Shown: positions 8,504-17,229 of the stretch, one piece after another | How the letters are laid out: every line of letters starts with the position of its first letter | Numbering within the stretch: the stretch's first letter is position 1 | Program-made: the position numbers and the translations under genes | Source of the DNA: Nevskia sp. | Lineage (GTDB): Bacteria > Pseudomonadota > Gammaproteobacteria > Nevskiales > Nevskiaceae | DNA length: 64,000 nt | Reading direction: 5' to 3' | Assembly: GCA_023229645.1 (NCBI GenBank) | Contig: JALNYU010000003.1 | Span: 1 to 64,000 of the forward strand | Notes under the pieces: generated by a model | Seen by the model: the letters and a program-made list of their open reading frames with translations, nothing else | Databases searched by the model: none | Told to the model about the DNA's origin: nothing

Positions 8504-9446
8504 GCCCCAAAACTGGAAGGCAGACGTTGCCCTGTCTGTGGACATGTACAACGAATGGTTCATGCAGTTTGCACCCGTGACGTTCCGCAACACTCGGCTT
8601 CAGACCACGAAGTCCGTTGAAGCGGCCCTCTACGCGACCGGGAACCTGACGGATATCAAGCCGGCGACGCTGCGGAAGCACCCCGAAATTCTGTCTACGC
8701 TCCGCATGTCGACGTGCCCGCCGCTGGCGGTTGATCGTCTCATCGGCTTGACCGGTGTCTCGTCGAGCTTGGTCAAGCGCATGGAAGGTGAACAGAAGCT
8801 GCCTGTGCGTATGCTGACAGCGCAAGTCGACCTCGAACTCGCCAAGATCACCACGATCATCGAAAAGATGGCTGATCCAGATATTTTTATCTGGCTCGGT
8901 CGCGCCCATGCTGCAACCGATGCTGAAGTGCATCGCGCGGCGACCATCGTCGCTGATCGGCTATGCGGCGCAGTGGCAAACCCCATCATTCGCAACGCGC
9001 AAGAGAAACGGCAGCTCCTGGAAATCAAGAATTGGCTTGAGGCGCGAGGCTACAAGCCACTACCGGGTGTGGATGGAACAAAGTTCAACGCTATGCCGCC
9101 TGGCACGTTCAGCTTCCGCATGAACGTGCCAATCAAACTTGAAGGCGGGGGGCAGTCGATCAACATTCCGATTGATGCGGTCATCATGCCGAAGACAGGC
9201 AAGGCCGGCGGCTTGCCGCTGTTTTTCGAGGCGAAGTCGGCGGGTGATTTCACCAACACCAACAAGCGCCGCAAAGAAGAAGCGGTGAAGATGGCGCAGT
9301 TACGCAGCACCTACGGCTCGGCTGTCCGCTTCAATCTGTTTCTGTGTGGGTATTTCGATAGCGGTTATCTCGGCTATGAGGCCGCAGAGGGCATTGATTG
9401 GGTGTGGGAGCACCGCATTGATGACCTCGCCCTTTTTGGACTCTGA
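8484..9446 (+). CDS. type II restriction endonuclease, XamI family
   Basis: The protein has 320 residues from ATG 8484, which is preceded by AAGGA and opens MPVNLNKPQNWKADVALSVD, the expected family start. An in-frame ATG 14 codons earlier is less likely. XamI-family enzymes cut GTCGAC. Features include FMQFAPVTFRNTRLQTTKSV, TCPPLAVDRLIGLTGVSSSL and, near the C-terminus, IPIDAVIMPKTGK and PLFFEAKSAGDFTNTNKR, a D-x(n)-ExK nuclease core. It is paired with the methyltransferase gene 2 nt downstream. The specificity is carried over from the family and not proven here. Confidence 0.85.
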   Translation: MPVNLNKPQNWKADVALSVDMYNEWFMQFAPVTFRNTRLQTTKSVEAALYATGNLTDIKPATLRKHPEILSTLRMSTCPPLAVDRLIGLTGVSSSLVKRMEGEQKLPVRMLTAQVDLELAKITTIIEKMADPDIFIWLGRAHAATDAEVHRAATIVADRLCGAVANPIIRNAQEKRQLLEIKNWLEARGYKPLPGVDGTKFNAMPPGTFSFRMNVPIKLEGGGQSINIPIDAVIMPKTGKAGGLPLFFEAKSAGDFTNTNKRRKEEAVKMAQLRSTYGSAVRFNLFLCGYFDSGYLGYEAAEGIDWVWEHRIDDLALFGL

Positions 9447-9448
9447 CG

Positions 9449-11032
9449 ATGGCACTCAACCTCGACGCTCTCGAACAACGCCGCTGCGCACTGCAAGCTG
9501 AACTGGACGGGCGCAAGACCCAAGCTGAACGCAATAGACTGGGGCAGTTTGCAACTCCGACGCAGCTCGCCCGTGATGTATTGGCGTATGGCTTGGAGTT
9601 GGTTCCGAAGACGACGCCTGTGCGTTTCCTTGATCCTGCTATAGGGACGGGTTCGTTCTATTCCGCGCTCATGTCGGAGTCTGCAGGTCGCCCGGTGCAA
9701 TCGGCAACGGGCTTCGAGATTGATCCGCACTATGGCGAGCCGTCCAAGGCACTTTGGAAGGGGACACCACTCAACATCACGCTGGCCGACTTCACTCAGC
9801 AAGCTGCTCCGGTTCACAACGCGGAGCGGGCAACCCTACTCATCTGTAATCCGCCCTACGTTCGGCACCATCACATGAACGGTGCGGAGAAAGTACGCCT
9901 ACAGGAAGCGGCGAGCACCGCGTCAAATGTCGAGCTTTCCGGCCTAGCCGGTTTGTATTGCTATTTCATGGCCTTGGCGCATAGCTGGATGAGCGAAGGC
10001 GGTGTTGCGGGCTGGCTGATACCCAGCGAATTTATGGACGTGAACTATGGGCGCGCGCTCAAGGCGTATCTGCTGCGCGAAGTGACGTTGCTGCACATTC
10101 ATCGCTTTGATCCGAACGACGTGCAGTTTGATGATGCGCTCGTGTCGTCTGCGATTGTGTGGTTCAAGAAGGCGAAGCCCTTGGCAGACCACAGCGTTTC
10201 GTTCTCCTACGGCGGCACGATGCAGGCCCCGACGATCAGCAAAAGCCTGAGCGTCCGCGACCTCGAACGCACCGACAAATGGACACGGTATCCGCGACAG
10301 GCCGTTGAGGCACAGCACGACGGCTACAGGCTCGGCGACCTGTTCGCAATCAAGCGCGGCTTGGCTACGGGCGACAACGCGTTTTTCATCCTCGAGGAAG
10401 ACCGGGTGCGCGATCTCAAACTGCCGTCGCAGTTCCTCAAGCCAATCTTGCCGAGTACCCGCTACATCAAGGCCGATGAAATCAACGCGGATGATTCAGG
10501 TGTACCGCTCTTGGAAAAGCGGCTGTTCCTGCTCGACTGCGATTTGCCAGAAGATGAAGTGGAGCGCGACTATCCGTCGCTATGGGCATATCTACAGACT
10601 GGCGTGGATCTTGTCGCGGCGCGCTACCTGTGCCGCACAAGGCGCCATTGGTACACACAAGAGCGTCGCGCCGCCTCGCCGATCGTCTGTACTTACATTG
10701 GTCGCAGCGACCACGCTGGACGGCCTTTCCGATTCCTGCTGAACAACACCAAGGCGACGGCCACGAACGTTTATTTGTGCCTCTACCCGCAACCGCTGCT
10801 GGCCAGACAGCTCCCACTCTACCCCGACGCGCTCCGCTCGCTGTGGCAGGGGTTAAACTCCATCAGCCGGGAAACACTGCTCGGTAATGGCCGGGTCTAT
10901 GGCGGCGGGATGCACAAACTCGAGCCCAAGGAGCTGGCCAACGTGCCAGTTGATGAACTGGCCGCGCTGGTCGGCCTCGGCGTAAAGCGCACTCCGCGAC
11001 AGCTAGAGCTAGAGGAAAAAATGTCTGCCTAG
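9449..11032 (+). CDS. N6-adenine DNA methyltransferase of the XamI-type R-M system
   Basis: This 527-residue protein has the SAM-binding motif FLDPAIGTGSFYSAL (about residues 64-78) and the catalytic NPPY motif in LLICNPPYVRHHHMNGAEK (about 130-150), followed by a long target-recognition region. This is the gamma-class (TaqI/Eco57I-like) adenine methyltransferase layout. It starts 2 nt after the endonuclease stop. It would modify the adenine in the recognition site to protect the host. The gene looks intact, so the system may be active. Confidence 0.88.
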   Translation: MALNLDALEQRRCALQAELDGRKTQAERNRLGQFATPTQLARDVLAYGLELVPKTTPVRFLDPAIGTGSFYSALMSESAGRPVQSATGFEIDPHYGEPSKALWKGTPLNITLADFTQQAAPVHNAERATLLICNPPYVRHHHMNGAEKVRLQEAASTASNVELSGLAGLYCYFMALAHSWMSEGGVAGWLIPSEFMDVNYGRALKAYLLREVTLLHIHRFDPNDVQFDDALVSSAIVWFKKAKPLADHSVSFSYGGTMQAPTISKSLSVRDLERTDKWTRYPRQAVEAQHDGYRLGDLFAIKRGLATGDNAFFILEEDRVRDLKLPSQFLKPILPSTRYIKADEINADDSGVPLLEKRLFLLDCDLPEDEVERDYPSLWAYLQTGVDLVAARYLCRTRRHWYTQERRAASPIVCTYIGRSDHAGRPFRFLLNNTKATATNVYLCLYPQPLLARQLPLYPDALRSLWQGLNSISRETLLGNGRVYGGGMHKLEPKELANVPVDELAALVGLGVKRTPRQLELEEKMSA

Positions 11033-11073
11033 GCGCCGCCGTGCCGGGGCGCTGCATCGAGCGATAGACCGTT

Positions 11074-11350
11074 GCGCGTCCCCGCGCCACCAACGAATCA
11101 AGCATGAAGCCCGCACGGTCTGTGTGGGCTTTTTGCGTTGTGGGGCGGTTGGCGGCGTTTTGACTGTGGCTTTTATGAATTAGCCCCAATACACGGCATC
11201 TGCGGCGGCGGCCATCTTGTTGAGCGCAAAAAAATTGGCTGCAAACCGTGCGCCGATACCGATAGCGCAGCGCAAATTCCCGAAGCCTATTCGTTAAATG
11301 CCGATGTTGGGGGCAGCACTTACGCGTGCAACGACGCCAGCGGTGACTTC
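11074..11350 (+). repeat. direct repeat, copy 2, with degenerate tRNA-Phe 3' end
   Basis: GTCCCCGCGCCACCAACG just before 11095 imitates the tRNA-Phe 3' end GTCCCCGGCCACCAAAG with one inserted base and one change. It is followed at 11095-11155 by a near-copy of the terminator segment. From about 11156 to 11350 it continues to resemble the sequence after copy 3 (for example GCGGCGGCGGCCATCTT shared at about 11200 and 16040), at clearly lower identity. It separates the R-M block from the nuclease-helicase block. Confidence 0.8.
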
Positions 11351-11411
11351 GGCTGATCGCTGAGGTATTCGCCTATCGGTGGCGCCTTTTAGACAAGAAT
11401 ACTTTCCGAGA

Positions 11412-11660
11412 TCAGGTCGATAGCGTTTCGCGCATTGCCGCTTGTGGATCGTTGGTTTCGAATAAATTCGGGAATAAGTACGCTGCGGCGTAAATTGGAA
11501 AGGCTGGTATTAAATCGGCCTTTGAACGCGTTGCTGTTAGCAGTCCATCGGCGAGGCACTCTGAAACTACGGTTCGCGCAGTGCGCGCGCCTAAGTCAAT
11601 CAGGCGACCGGCCGCGCCGCGTTCTAATCGGCCCACAAACATCGCCTTGATCGGTAGCGG
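11412..11660 (-). pseudogene. Fic-family protein, C-terminal fragment
   Basis: The minus-strand frame ends with RLIDLGARTARTVVSECLAD, then GLLTATRSKADLIPAFP and YLFPNLFE. This resembles the C-terminal winged-helix tail of Fic proteins (usual form: GLLVSDSHRAPVRLAFP and YLFPELY). The Fic motif HPFxxGNGR is absent and the frame runs into the antisense of the DUF1016 fragment at about 11660. It is a broken piece left at the junction. Confidence 0.5.
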
Positions 11661-11675
11661 GGCGGCGCGCTCATC

Positions 11676-12545
11676 GTGCCCTGTTACGAGTCTGCGCTCG
11701 ACGCCGAGCTTGTGCCACAGCCTGTGGCACAAGCCAGGGCACTCCCAGGCGGCGCGGCCGACTTGCCGCCAGCGGCGCAGGACTTTCCCGCCGGCCTGTT
11801 GCTGGCCGTGCCCTGGGGCCACCACGCGGTGCTGATGGAAAAGCTGAAGGACGCCGCCGTGCGCCAGTGGTACATGCGGGCTGCGGTGGAAAACGGCTGG
11901 AGCCGTGATCTGCTGCAGGATCATATCGCGGCTGCCAGCCACCGGCGGGCGGGACAAGCCGCCAGCAACTTCTCGTTGCGCCTGCCCGCGCCGGATTCGG
12001 CCCTGGTGCAGCAGACGTTGAAAGACCCTTACTTATTCGACTTCCTGACGCTGGCGGATCCCTTTCACGAGCGCGAACTGGAAACCGGGCTGATCGCGCA
12101 CCTAGAGAAATTTCTGCTGGAGTTGGGGCAAGGCTTCGCTTTCGTTGGCCGCCAGTACCATGTGGATCTGGGTGAACAGGACTTCTACATCGACCTGCTC
12201 TTCTATCATCTGAAGCTGCGCTGCTATGTGGTGATCGACCTTAAGCGCGGCGCGTTCAAGCCCGAATACGCGGGCAAGATGAGCTTCTATTGCAGCGTGG
12301 TCAATGACCGGCTGCGCCACGGCGACGACAAGCCCACCATCGGCCTGATCCTGTGCCAGCAGCACAACCGCGTGCTGGCCGAGTACACCTTGCGCGGCAT
12401 GGACAACCCCATTGGTGTTTCCAGCTACCAACTTACGCGGGCCTTGCCCACCGAGCTGCAATCCAGCCTGCCGAGCATCGAGCAGATTGAGCGTGAACTC
12501 GCTGGCGAGGCTGCCGCCGACACTTCCAAGGACGAAGCGCAATGA
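11676..12545 (+). CDS. DUF1016/YhcG-type PDDEXK nuclease, N-terminally truncated
   Basis: The protein has 289 residues from ATG 11676. From PWGHHAVLMEKLKD onward it matches DUF1016 (YhcG, PDDEXK nuclease family): WYMRAAVENGWSRDLLQDHI, SNFSLRLPAPDSALVQQTLK, then the nuclease core ELETGLIAHLEKFLLELG, FYIDLLFYHLKLRCYVVIDLKRGAFKPEY (D-x(n)-D-LK) and GKMSFYC. The family N-terminal domain before PWGHH is mostly missing and is replaced by an Ala/Pro-rich stretch. The truncation point coincides with the junction to the Fic fragment. The nuclease core is intact. The stop overlaps the helicase start (ATGA), so it is co-translated with the next two genes. Confidence 0.75.
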   Translation: MPCYESALDAELVPQPVAQARALPGGAADLPPAAQDFPAGLLLAVPWGHHAVLMEKLKDAAVRQWYMRAAVENGWSRDLLQDHIAAASHRRAGQAASNFSLRLPAPDSALVQQTLKDPYLFDFLTLADPFHERELETGLIAHLEKFLLELGQGFAFVGRQYHVDLGEQDFYIDLLFYHLKLRCYVVIDLKRGAFKPEYAGKMSFYCSVVNDRLRHGDDKPTIGLILCQQHNRVLAEYTLRGMDNPIGVSSYQLTRALPTELQSSLPSIEQIERELAGEAAADTSKDEAQ

Positions 12546-14653
12546 CCAACCCCACCAATACCTACACCGTACCGTCGGTATCCATCACCACGGCGCGCAC
12601 TGGCGCATCTAGCAAAGCGAATGAACTGGGCATGCGGGGGATGCAGGTGCGAGCCTATGCCAAGCGCGGTGAGCAATACCTGCTGATCAAGTCACCGCCG
12701 GCGTCGGGAAAATCGCGCGCGCTGATGTTCATCGCGCTGGATAAGCTCAACAACCAGGGCTTGAAGCAGGCCATCGTCGTGGTGCCGGAGCGTTCCATTG
12801 GCAGCAGCTTTGCCAATGAGCCCTTGGTCGAGCATGGCTTCTACTGGGATTGGCAGGTTGCACCGCAGTGGAACCTGTGCAACGCCCCTGGTGTGGATGA
12901 GCCCCGCATCGCGAAGTCCAAGGTGGACGCGGTGCGCCAGTTCTTGGCGAGTGCAGACAAGGTATTGGTTTGTACCCATGCCACTTTCCGCTTTGCTGTG
13001 GATGAACTGGGTATCGAGGCGTTCGACGACCGCCTGATCGCCATCGACGAATTCCACCACGTCTCTAGCAATCCGGAGAATCGACTGGGCAGCCAGTTGG
13101 GGGCATTCATTGCACGCGACAAAGTGCATCTGGTGGCCATGACGGGCTCCTACTTCCGTGGCGACAGCGAGGCGGTGCTGGCACCCGCAGACGAAGCCAA
13201 GTTCGAGACCGTGACCTACACCTACTATGAGCAGCTCAACGGCTACAGCTGGCTCAAGGTGCTGGACATCGGTTACTTCTTCTATACCGGTCGTTATGTG
13301 GAAGCGGTCGCTAAGGTTTTGGACCCGGCGCTGAAAACCATTGTCCATATTCCTAACGTTAATGCGCGCGAGAGCTTGAAGGATAAGGAGCGAGAGGTCA
13401 GCGACATCATGCATGCGCTGGGTGACTGGAAAAGCACCGATCCGACAACGGGCTTCCATCTGATTGAAACAAAGGATGGCCGAAGCTTGAGAGTGGCTGA
13501 CCTCGTGGACGATAGCGATCATACCCGGCGCTCCCGCGTGTTAGCGGCGCTGAAAGATCCGGCTCAGAAGAACAATCGTGATCACGTCGACGTCATCATC
13601 GCGTTGGGCATGGCGAAGGAAGGGTTTGACTGGATTTGGTGCGAGCACGCGCTGACCATTGGCTACCGCAGCAGCCTGACTGAAATTGTGCAAATTATCG
13701 GCCGCGCCACCCGTGATGCCGTGGGCAAGGAGCGTGCGCGCTTTACCAACCTGATTGCCGAGCCTGCAGCCGATCGGTCCGCCGTGGCTGAGGCGGTGAA
13801 TGACATGCTCAAGGCCATCTCCGCCAGCTTGCTGATGGAGCAGGTGCTGGCGCCGCGCTATGAGTTCACGCCCAAGAACACGGGGCCATTGACCGGCTTC
13901 GATTACGGCGAGGGCGGCTACAAGAAGGACGGCGGCCATAACGTCGGCGTGAACAAGGACACTGGCCAGATTCACCTAGAGATCAACGGGCTGACGACGC
14001 CGCAAACCTCTGAAGCAACGCGCATCTGCAAGGAGGACTTGAACGAAGTCGTCACCAGCTTCCTGCAGGACAAGACCGTGCTGGAGCGCGGACTGTTCGA
14101 CAAGGACAACACCTTGCCGGAAGAGCTGACCCAACTGCGCATGGGCAAGATCGTGCGGGAGCGTTACCCGGATTTGAGTGAGACCGATCAGGAGGCCATT
14201 CGCCAGCACGCCGTCGCCGCCATGAACGTCACGCAGCAGGCCAAGCTGATGCTGGCCCAGGCCGATGCTGCCGGCGGCGGCACAGCGCAAGGCAACACGG
14301 CCTTGCTGGATGGTGTGCGCAAGTTCGTGAATGTGCGCGATCTGGACATCGACCTCATCGACCGTATCAACCCCTTCGATGCCGCCTATGCGATTTTGGC
14401 GAAAGCGATGGATGAAAAATCATTGCGCCAAGTGCAGGCCAGCATTGCCGCAAAGAAGGTGAGCATCCCCGTGGACGAAGCCCGCGAACTTGCAAAGCGC
14501 GCCTTGCAGTTCAAGCACGACCGCGGCCGCCTTCCGGATATCAATTCCGCGGACGCATGGGAGAAGCGCATGGCCGAGGGTGTGGCAGCGCTGGCGCGTT
14601 ACCGCGCTATGACAAAGGCAACACAAGCGCAAGAGGCATCCAGCAATGGCTGA
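12542..14653 (+). CDS. SF2 DEAD/DEAH-type helicase of a nuclease-helicase operon
   Basis: This 703-residue protein shows Walker A SPPASGKS (Lys57), Walker B as DEFH (169-172), motif III TGS (201-203) and motif VI QIIGRATRD (384-392), so it is a superfamily-2 helicase of the type III restriction/RecQ-like shape. A C-terminal helical region of about 300 residues matches no family I recognise. It starts at ATG 12542 inside the DUF1016 stop and overlaps the GIY-YIG gene by 8 nt. The tight coupling with two nuclease genes suggests one DNA-cleaving complex, probably anti-phage or anti-plasmid. That function is inference. Confidence 0.8.
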   Translation: MTNPTNTYTVPSVSITTARTGASSKANELGMRGMQVRAYAKRGEQYLLIKSPPASGKSRALMFIALDKLNNQGLKQAIVVVPERSIGSSFANEPLVEHGFYWDWQVAPQWNLCNAPGVDEPRIAKSKVDAVRQFLASADKVLVCTHATFRFAVDELGIEAFDDRLIAIDEFHHVSSNPENRLGSQLGAFIARDKVHLVAMTGSYFRGDSEAVLAPADEAKFETVTYTYYEQLNGYSWLKVLDIGYFFYTGRYVEAVAKVLDPALKTIVHIPNVNARESLKDKEREVSDIMHALGDWKSTDPTTGFHLIETKDGRSLRVADLVDDSDHTRRSRVLAALKDPAQKNNRDHVDVIIALGMAKEGFDWIWCEHALTIGYRSSLTEIVQIIGRATRDAVGKERARFTNLIAEPAADRSAVAEAVNDMLKAISASLLMEQVLAPRYEFTPKNTGPLTGFDYGEGGYKKDGGHNVGVNKDTGQIHLEINGLTTPQTSEATRICKEDLNEVVTSFLQDKTVLERGLFDKDNTLPEELTQLRMGKIVRERYPDLSETDQEAIRQHAVAAMNVTQQAKLMLAQADAAGGGTAQGNTALLDGVRKFVNVRDLDIDLIDRINPFDAAYAILAKAMDEKSLRQVQASIAAKKVSIPVDEARELAKRALQFKHDRGRLPDINSADAWEKRMAEGVAALARYRAMTKATQAQEASSNG

Positions 14654-15836
14654 TATGGACGACGACGAACTATTGGAGGCGCTGGGTGTAGAAGTCGCCC
14701 CACTCAAAGTCAGCGGCCGAACGCCGCGCGAGGAACGCATCATCGCCGGCTTCGAGGATATTCTTCGCTTCCATCAAGCGCACGGTCGCCCGCCGCTGCA
14801 TGGCGAAGATCGCGATATCTTTGAGCGTCTGTATGCCGTGCGCCTGGACCAGATTCGCAAGCTGCCGGAAGCGCAAACTTTGCTGGCTGAGCTGGATACT
14901 CCCGGCCTGCTAGCGCATTCAAGCGGCATGACGATAAGCGATGCGGATGATCTCGATGAAGACGCGCTGCTGGCGGAGCTAGGCGTTAGCAATGAGTCGG
15001 TGGAGAACGACATTACGCAGTTGCGAAATGTGCGTGCGTATCAGGAACGCCGAGCAGCCGAAGAAATTGCGGATCGAGCTAAGTGCACGGACTTTGAGCA
15101 ATTTGAGCACCTGTTTCAAACGGTACAGCGGGAGTTGAAGTCCGGCGTTAGAAAGACTATCTCGCTGGAAACCCGCACCCTCGACGAAATTCAGAAGGGG
15201 ACCTTTTTCATCGTCGGCGGCCAGATAGTCTATGTGGCTGAGGAGCGCGGGGAGTTCACCACCCAGTACAACCGGCGCGACATGCGGCTGCGCGTCATCT
15301 ACGACAACGGCACCGAAAGTGACGTGTTGCAGAGATCTCTGCAGCGCGCGTTACATCGCGACAAAGTGGCTAGGCTCATCACCGAACCCGCAGCCGGACC
15401 ACTGTTTGGGGAAAGCGCTGAGCCAGACGACATCGAAAGCGGCACCATCTATGTGCTGCAGAGTCTATCCAAGCACCCATTTGTGGCTGAGCATCGCGAG
15501 CTGATTCACAAGATTGGCGTGACTGGCGGCAAGGTGGAAGCACGAATCGCTGGCGCTGAAAAAGACGCAACCTACCTGCTGGCCGGCGTCGATATCGTCG
15601 CCACCTACACGCTGCACAACCTGAATCGTAGCCGGCTAGAAAACATCTTCCACCGCCTGTTCGGTACAGTTCAGCTCGACTTGACCATCGAAGACCGTTT
15701 CGGAAACCCGGTCAAGCCGCGGGAGTGGTTTCTGGTGCCGCTGCAGGTGATTGACGAAGCGGTTCAGCGCATTCGAGATGGATCGATTACCGACGTTGTG
15801 TATGACCCCGAATCGGCGCGGTTGATCGGCCGTTAA
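14646..15836 (+). CDS. GIY-YIG (T5orf172-type) nuclease of the helicase operon
   Basis: This 396-residue protein has a C-terminal GIY-YIG domain with TIYVLQS at 267-273, HKIGVT at 288-293, the catalytic Arg in EARIAG (Arg300), Glu332 in RLENIFHRLF, and EWF at 360-362. This is the T5orf172/MUG113 layout and all key residues are present. The N-terminal 260 residues are of unknown fold. They include two copies of an acidic helix, DDDELLEALG (5-14) and DEDALLAELG (104-113). The gene overlaps the helicase gene by 8 nt and ends the operon. Repeat copy 3 begins about 90 bp downstream. Confidence 0.78.
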   Translation: MADMDDDELLEALGVEVAPLKVSGRTPREERIIAGFEDILRFHQAHGRPPLHGEDRDIFERLYAVRLDQIRKLPEAQTLLAELDTPGLLAHSSGMTISDADDLDEDALLAELGVSNESVENDITQLRNVRAYQERRAAEEIADRAKCTDFEQFEHLFQTVQRELKSGVRKTISLETRTLDEIQKGTFFIVGGQIVYVAEERGEFTTQYNRRDMRLRVIYDNGTESDVLQRSLQRALHRDKVARLITEPAAGPLFGESAEPDDIESGTIYVLQSLSKHPFVAEHRELIHKIGVTGGKVEARIAGAEKDATYLLAGVDIVATYTLHNLNRSRLENIFHRLFGTVQLDLTIEDRFGNPVKPREWFLVPLQVIDEAVQRIRDGSITDVVYDPESARLIGR

Positions 15837-15929
15837 ATTTCTAGGAGCGTCCTCACGCGGGTGCCGAAAGACGACGGCGAGTGAGTCAGGTTCGGGCCGG
15901 CCATCACGCGCGTGGCGGCGATCATCCGA

Positions 15930-16190
15930 GAATCAAGCACGAAGCCCGCACAGTCTGTGTGGGCTTTTTGCGTTGTGGGGCGGGATGGCGGCATTTTGAC
16001 CGCGTTTTTTCAAATTAGCCCAACTGCCCGATAGCCGCGGCGGCGGCCATCTTATTGATCGCAAAAGTATTGGGCCGTAAACCGCGCGCTGATATCGCGA
16101 GCGCAGTGTGAATTCCAGAAACCTATCCGTTAATTGCCCGATGTTATGGGCGGTGCGGACGTGCGCAGATGGGTTCGGCGATGGGCTCAA
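15930..16190 (+). repeat. direct repeat, copy 3 (right end of accessory region)
   Basis: 15930-15991 is a near-copy of the tRNA-Phe terminator segment including the hairpin (15943-15965). The following about 200 bp resembles 11156-11350 at lower identity. This is probably the original chromosomal flank of tRNA-Phe, pushed 8 kb away by two insertions. Confidence 0.8.
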
Positions 16191-16458
16191 GCTGCCGTCA
16201 TTAACGCCGTTGTGTGGAATAAATATGAGTTGTGACTCCGGTCATATCGAAGGCCGAGGCAGGATAAAGGCGCGTCGGGGCGGCTGATTCGAGCCCCCGG
16301 CGCGCCGCAAGCGCCGGCGGTGAAGCCGGTAAAGGCGCTGTTTCAACCACCGTTGCGGCGGTGGCCGTTGTGTGTATTTCGGCCGAGGTGTTGGGCGCGG
16401 CCGTTTTTATCGCTGCAAACAAAATAATTCCGTCAACTTGTGATCGAGGAGTGTTGCC
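16191..16458. other. intergenic region upstream of the two-component pair
   Basis: GC-rich, with several short self-complementary GCCGGC-type motifs and no convincing gene on either strand. It must hold the promoter of the sensor kinase gene, whose ribosome-binding site CGAGGAG lies at about 16446-16452. Confidence 0.4.
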
Positions 16459-17229
16459 GTGACGCCAGAGCATCCGCTACACCGATATGACGATATTCTA
16501 AGTCTTGCCCCGCAGCCTCCCCGGCTGCGTGCCGCCGCCGGCACCGAACGCTGGGGTTTCCGAGCGTTGGGCGCATCGACGGCTTGGCTGCGAGCGCGGG
16601 CCGAGTCTGCCGCCGCCGCGCGCATCGCGCGACGCTTGCACGATGGTTTGGCGCAGTCGCTGACGTTGGCGCTGATCCAATTGGATGCCTCGCGCGACCC
16701 ACGAAATCCGGCAGCGGATCTGGCCGTCGCCAATAGCCGTACGTTGATCAAAGATGCTTTGCGGGCAACGCGCGAGACGATTCGCGACTTACAAGGAACG
16801 GGCGAGCCGCTGCCGAATTTGGCGGCTGCGCTGTCGGCCGCGGCGCAGCGGTTGGGCCAGTTGTGCGGACAAGTGATTACGATTGAATGCGGCGCGGCGT
16901 TGCCGGTGCTGCCGGATGTCGTTGCGAAAACCTTATTCGACGCAGCGCATGAGTTGCTGATTAACGCCTGCAAGCACGCGCCTGAAGCGCATGTGCGACT
17001 GGCACTCACGCCGTTTGGGCGCGGGGTGCGGTTGATTGTGCAAGACGATGGCCCCGGTTTTGACGCAGTCGCTGGCGCCGCCAGTTACGGCTACGGCCTT
17101 GCGAATATGGCGGCCTGGCTGGCGCGCGTCGGCGCCCAGCTGACACTGACCAGCGCTGCGGGCGGTGGCGTTCATGGCGAGATTTGCTGGCGACCGGCGA
17201 CGCAACTGCAGCGGTCGGAGGTCTTATGA
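16459..17229 (+). CDS. soluble NarX-type sensor histidine kinase
   Basis: The protein has 256 residues from GTG 16459. The HisKA_3 dimerisation helix carries the phospho-acceptor His in RIARRLHDGLAQSLTLALIQ (about residues 55-75). The ATPase domain shows the N box HELLINACKHA and the G motifs DDGPGFD and GYGLANM. There is no membrane segment and no recognisable sensor domain, only about 50 upstream residues, so the input is probably cytosolic or another protein. It overlaps the response regulator gene by ATGA. Confidence 0.82.
   Translation: MTPEHPLHRYDDILSLAPQPPRLRAAAGTERWGFRALGASTAWLRARAESAAAARIARRLHDGLAQSLTLALIQLDASRDPRNPAADLAVANSRTLIKDALRATRETIRDLQGTGEPLPNLAAALSAAAQRLGQLCGQVITIECGAALPVLPDVVAKTLFDAAHELLINACKHAPEAHVRLALTPFGRGVRLIVQDDGPGFDAVAGAASYGYGLANMAAWLARVGAQLTLTSAAGGGVHGEICWRPATQLQRSEVL

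Noticed and set aside
12692..13522. A 276-residue minus-strand frame
   Set aside because: It lies entirely antisense to the helicase, whose motifs are clear, and shows no family resemblance.
7705..15991. CRISPR-like repeat reading of the triplicated segment
   Set aside because: Three copies kilobases apart with genes between them, not a regular array. It is a tRNA terminator duplication.
7703..16190. Integrase gene for the tRNA-Phe insertions
   Set aside because: No tyrosine recombinase motif (R-H-R-Y set) was seen on either strand, so an active mobile island is not claimed.
16201..16473. A 90-residue minus-strand frame before the kinase gene
   Set aside because: Low-complexity Thr/Ala frame in a GC-rich spacer. 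It overlaps the kinase start and has no family match.
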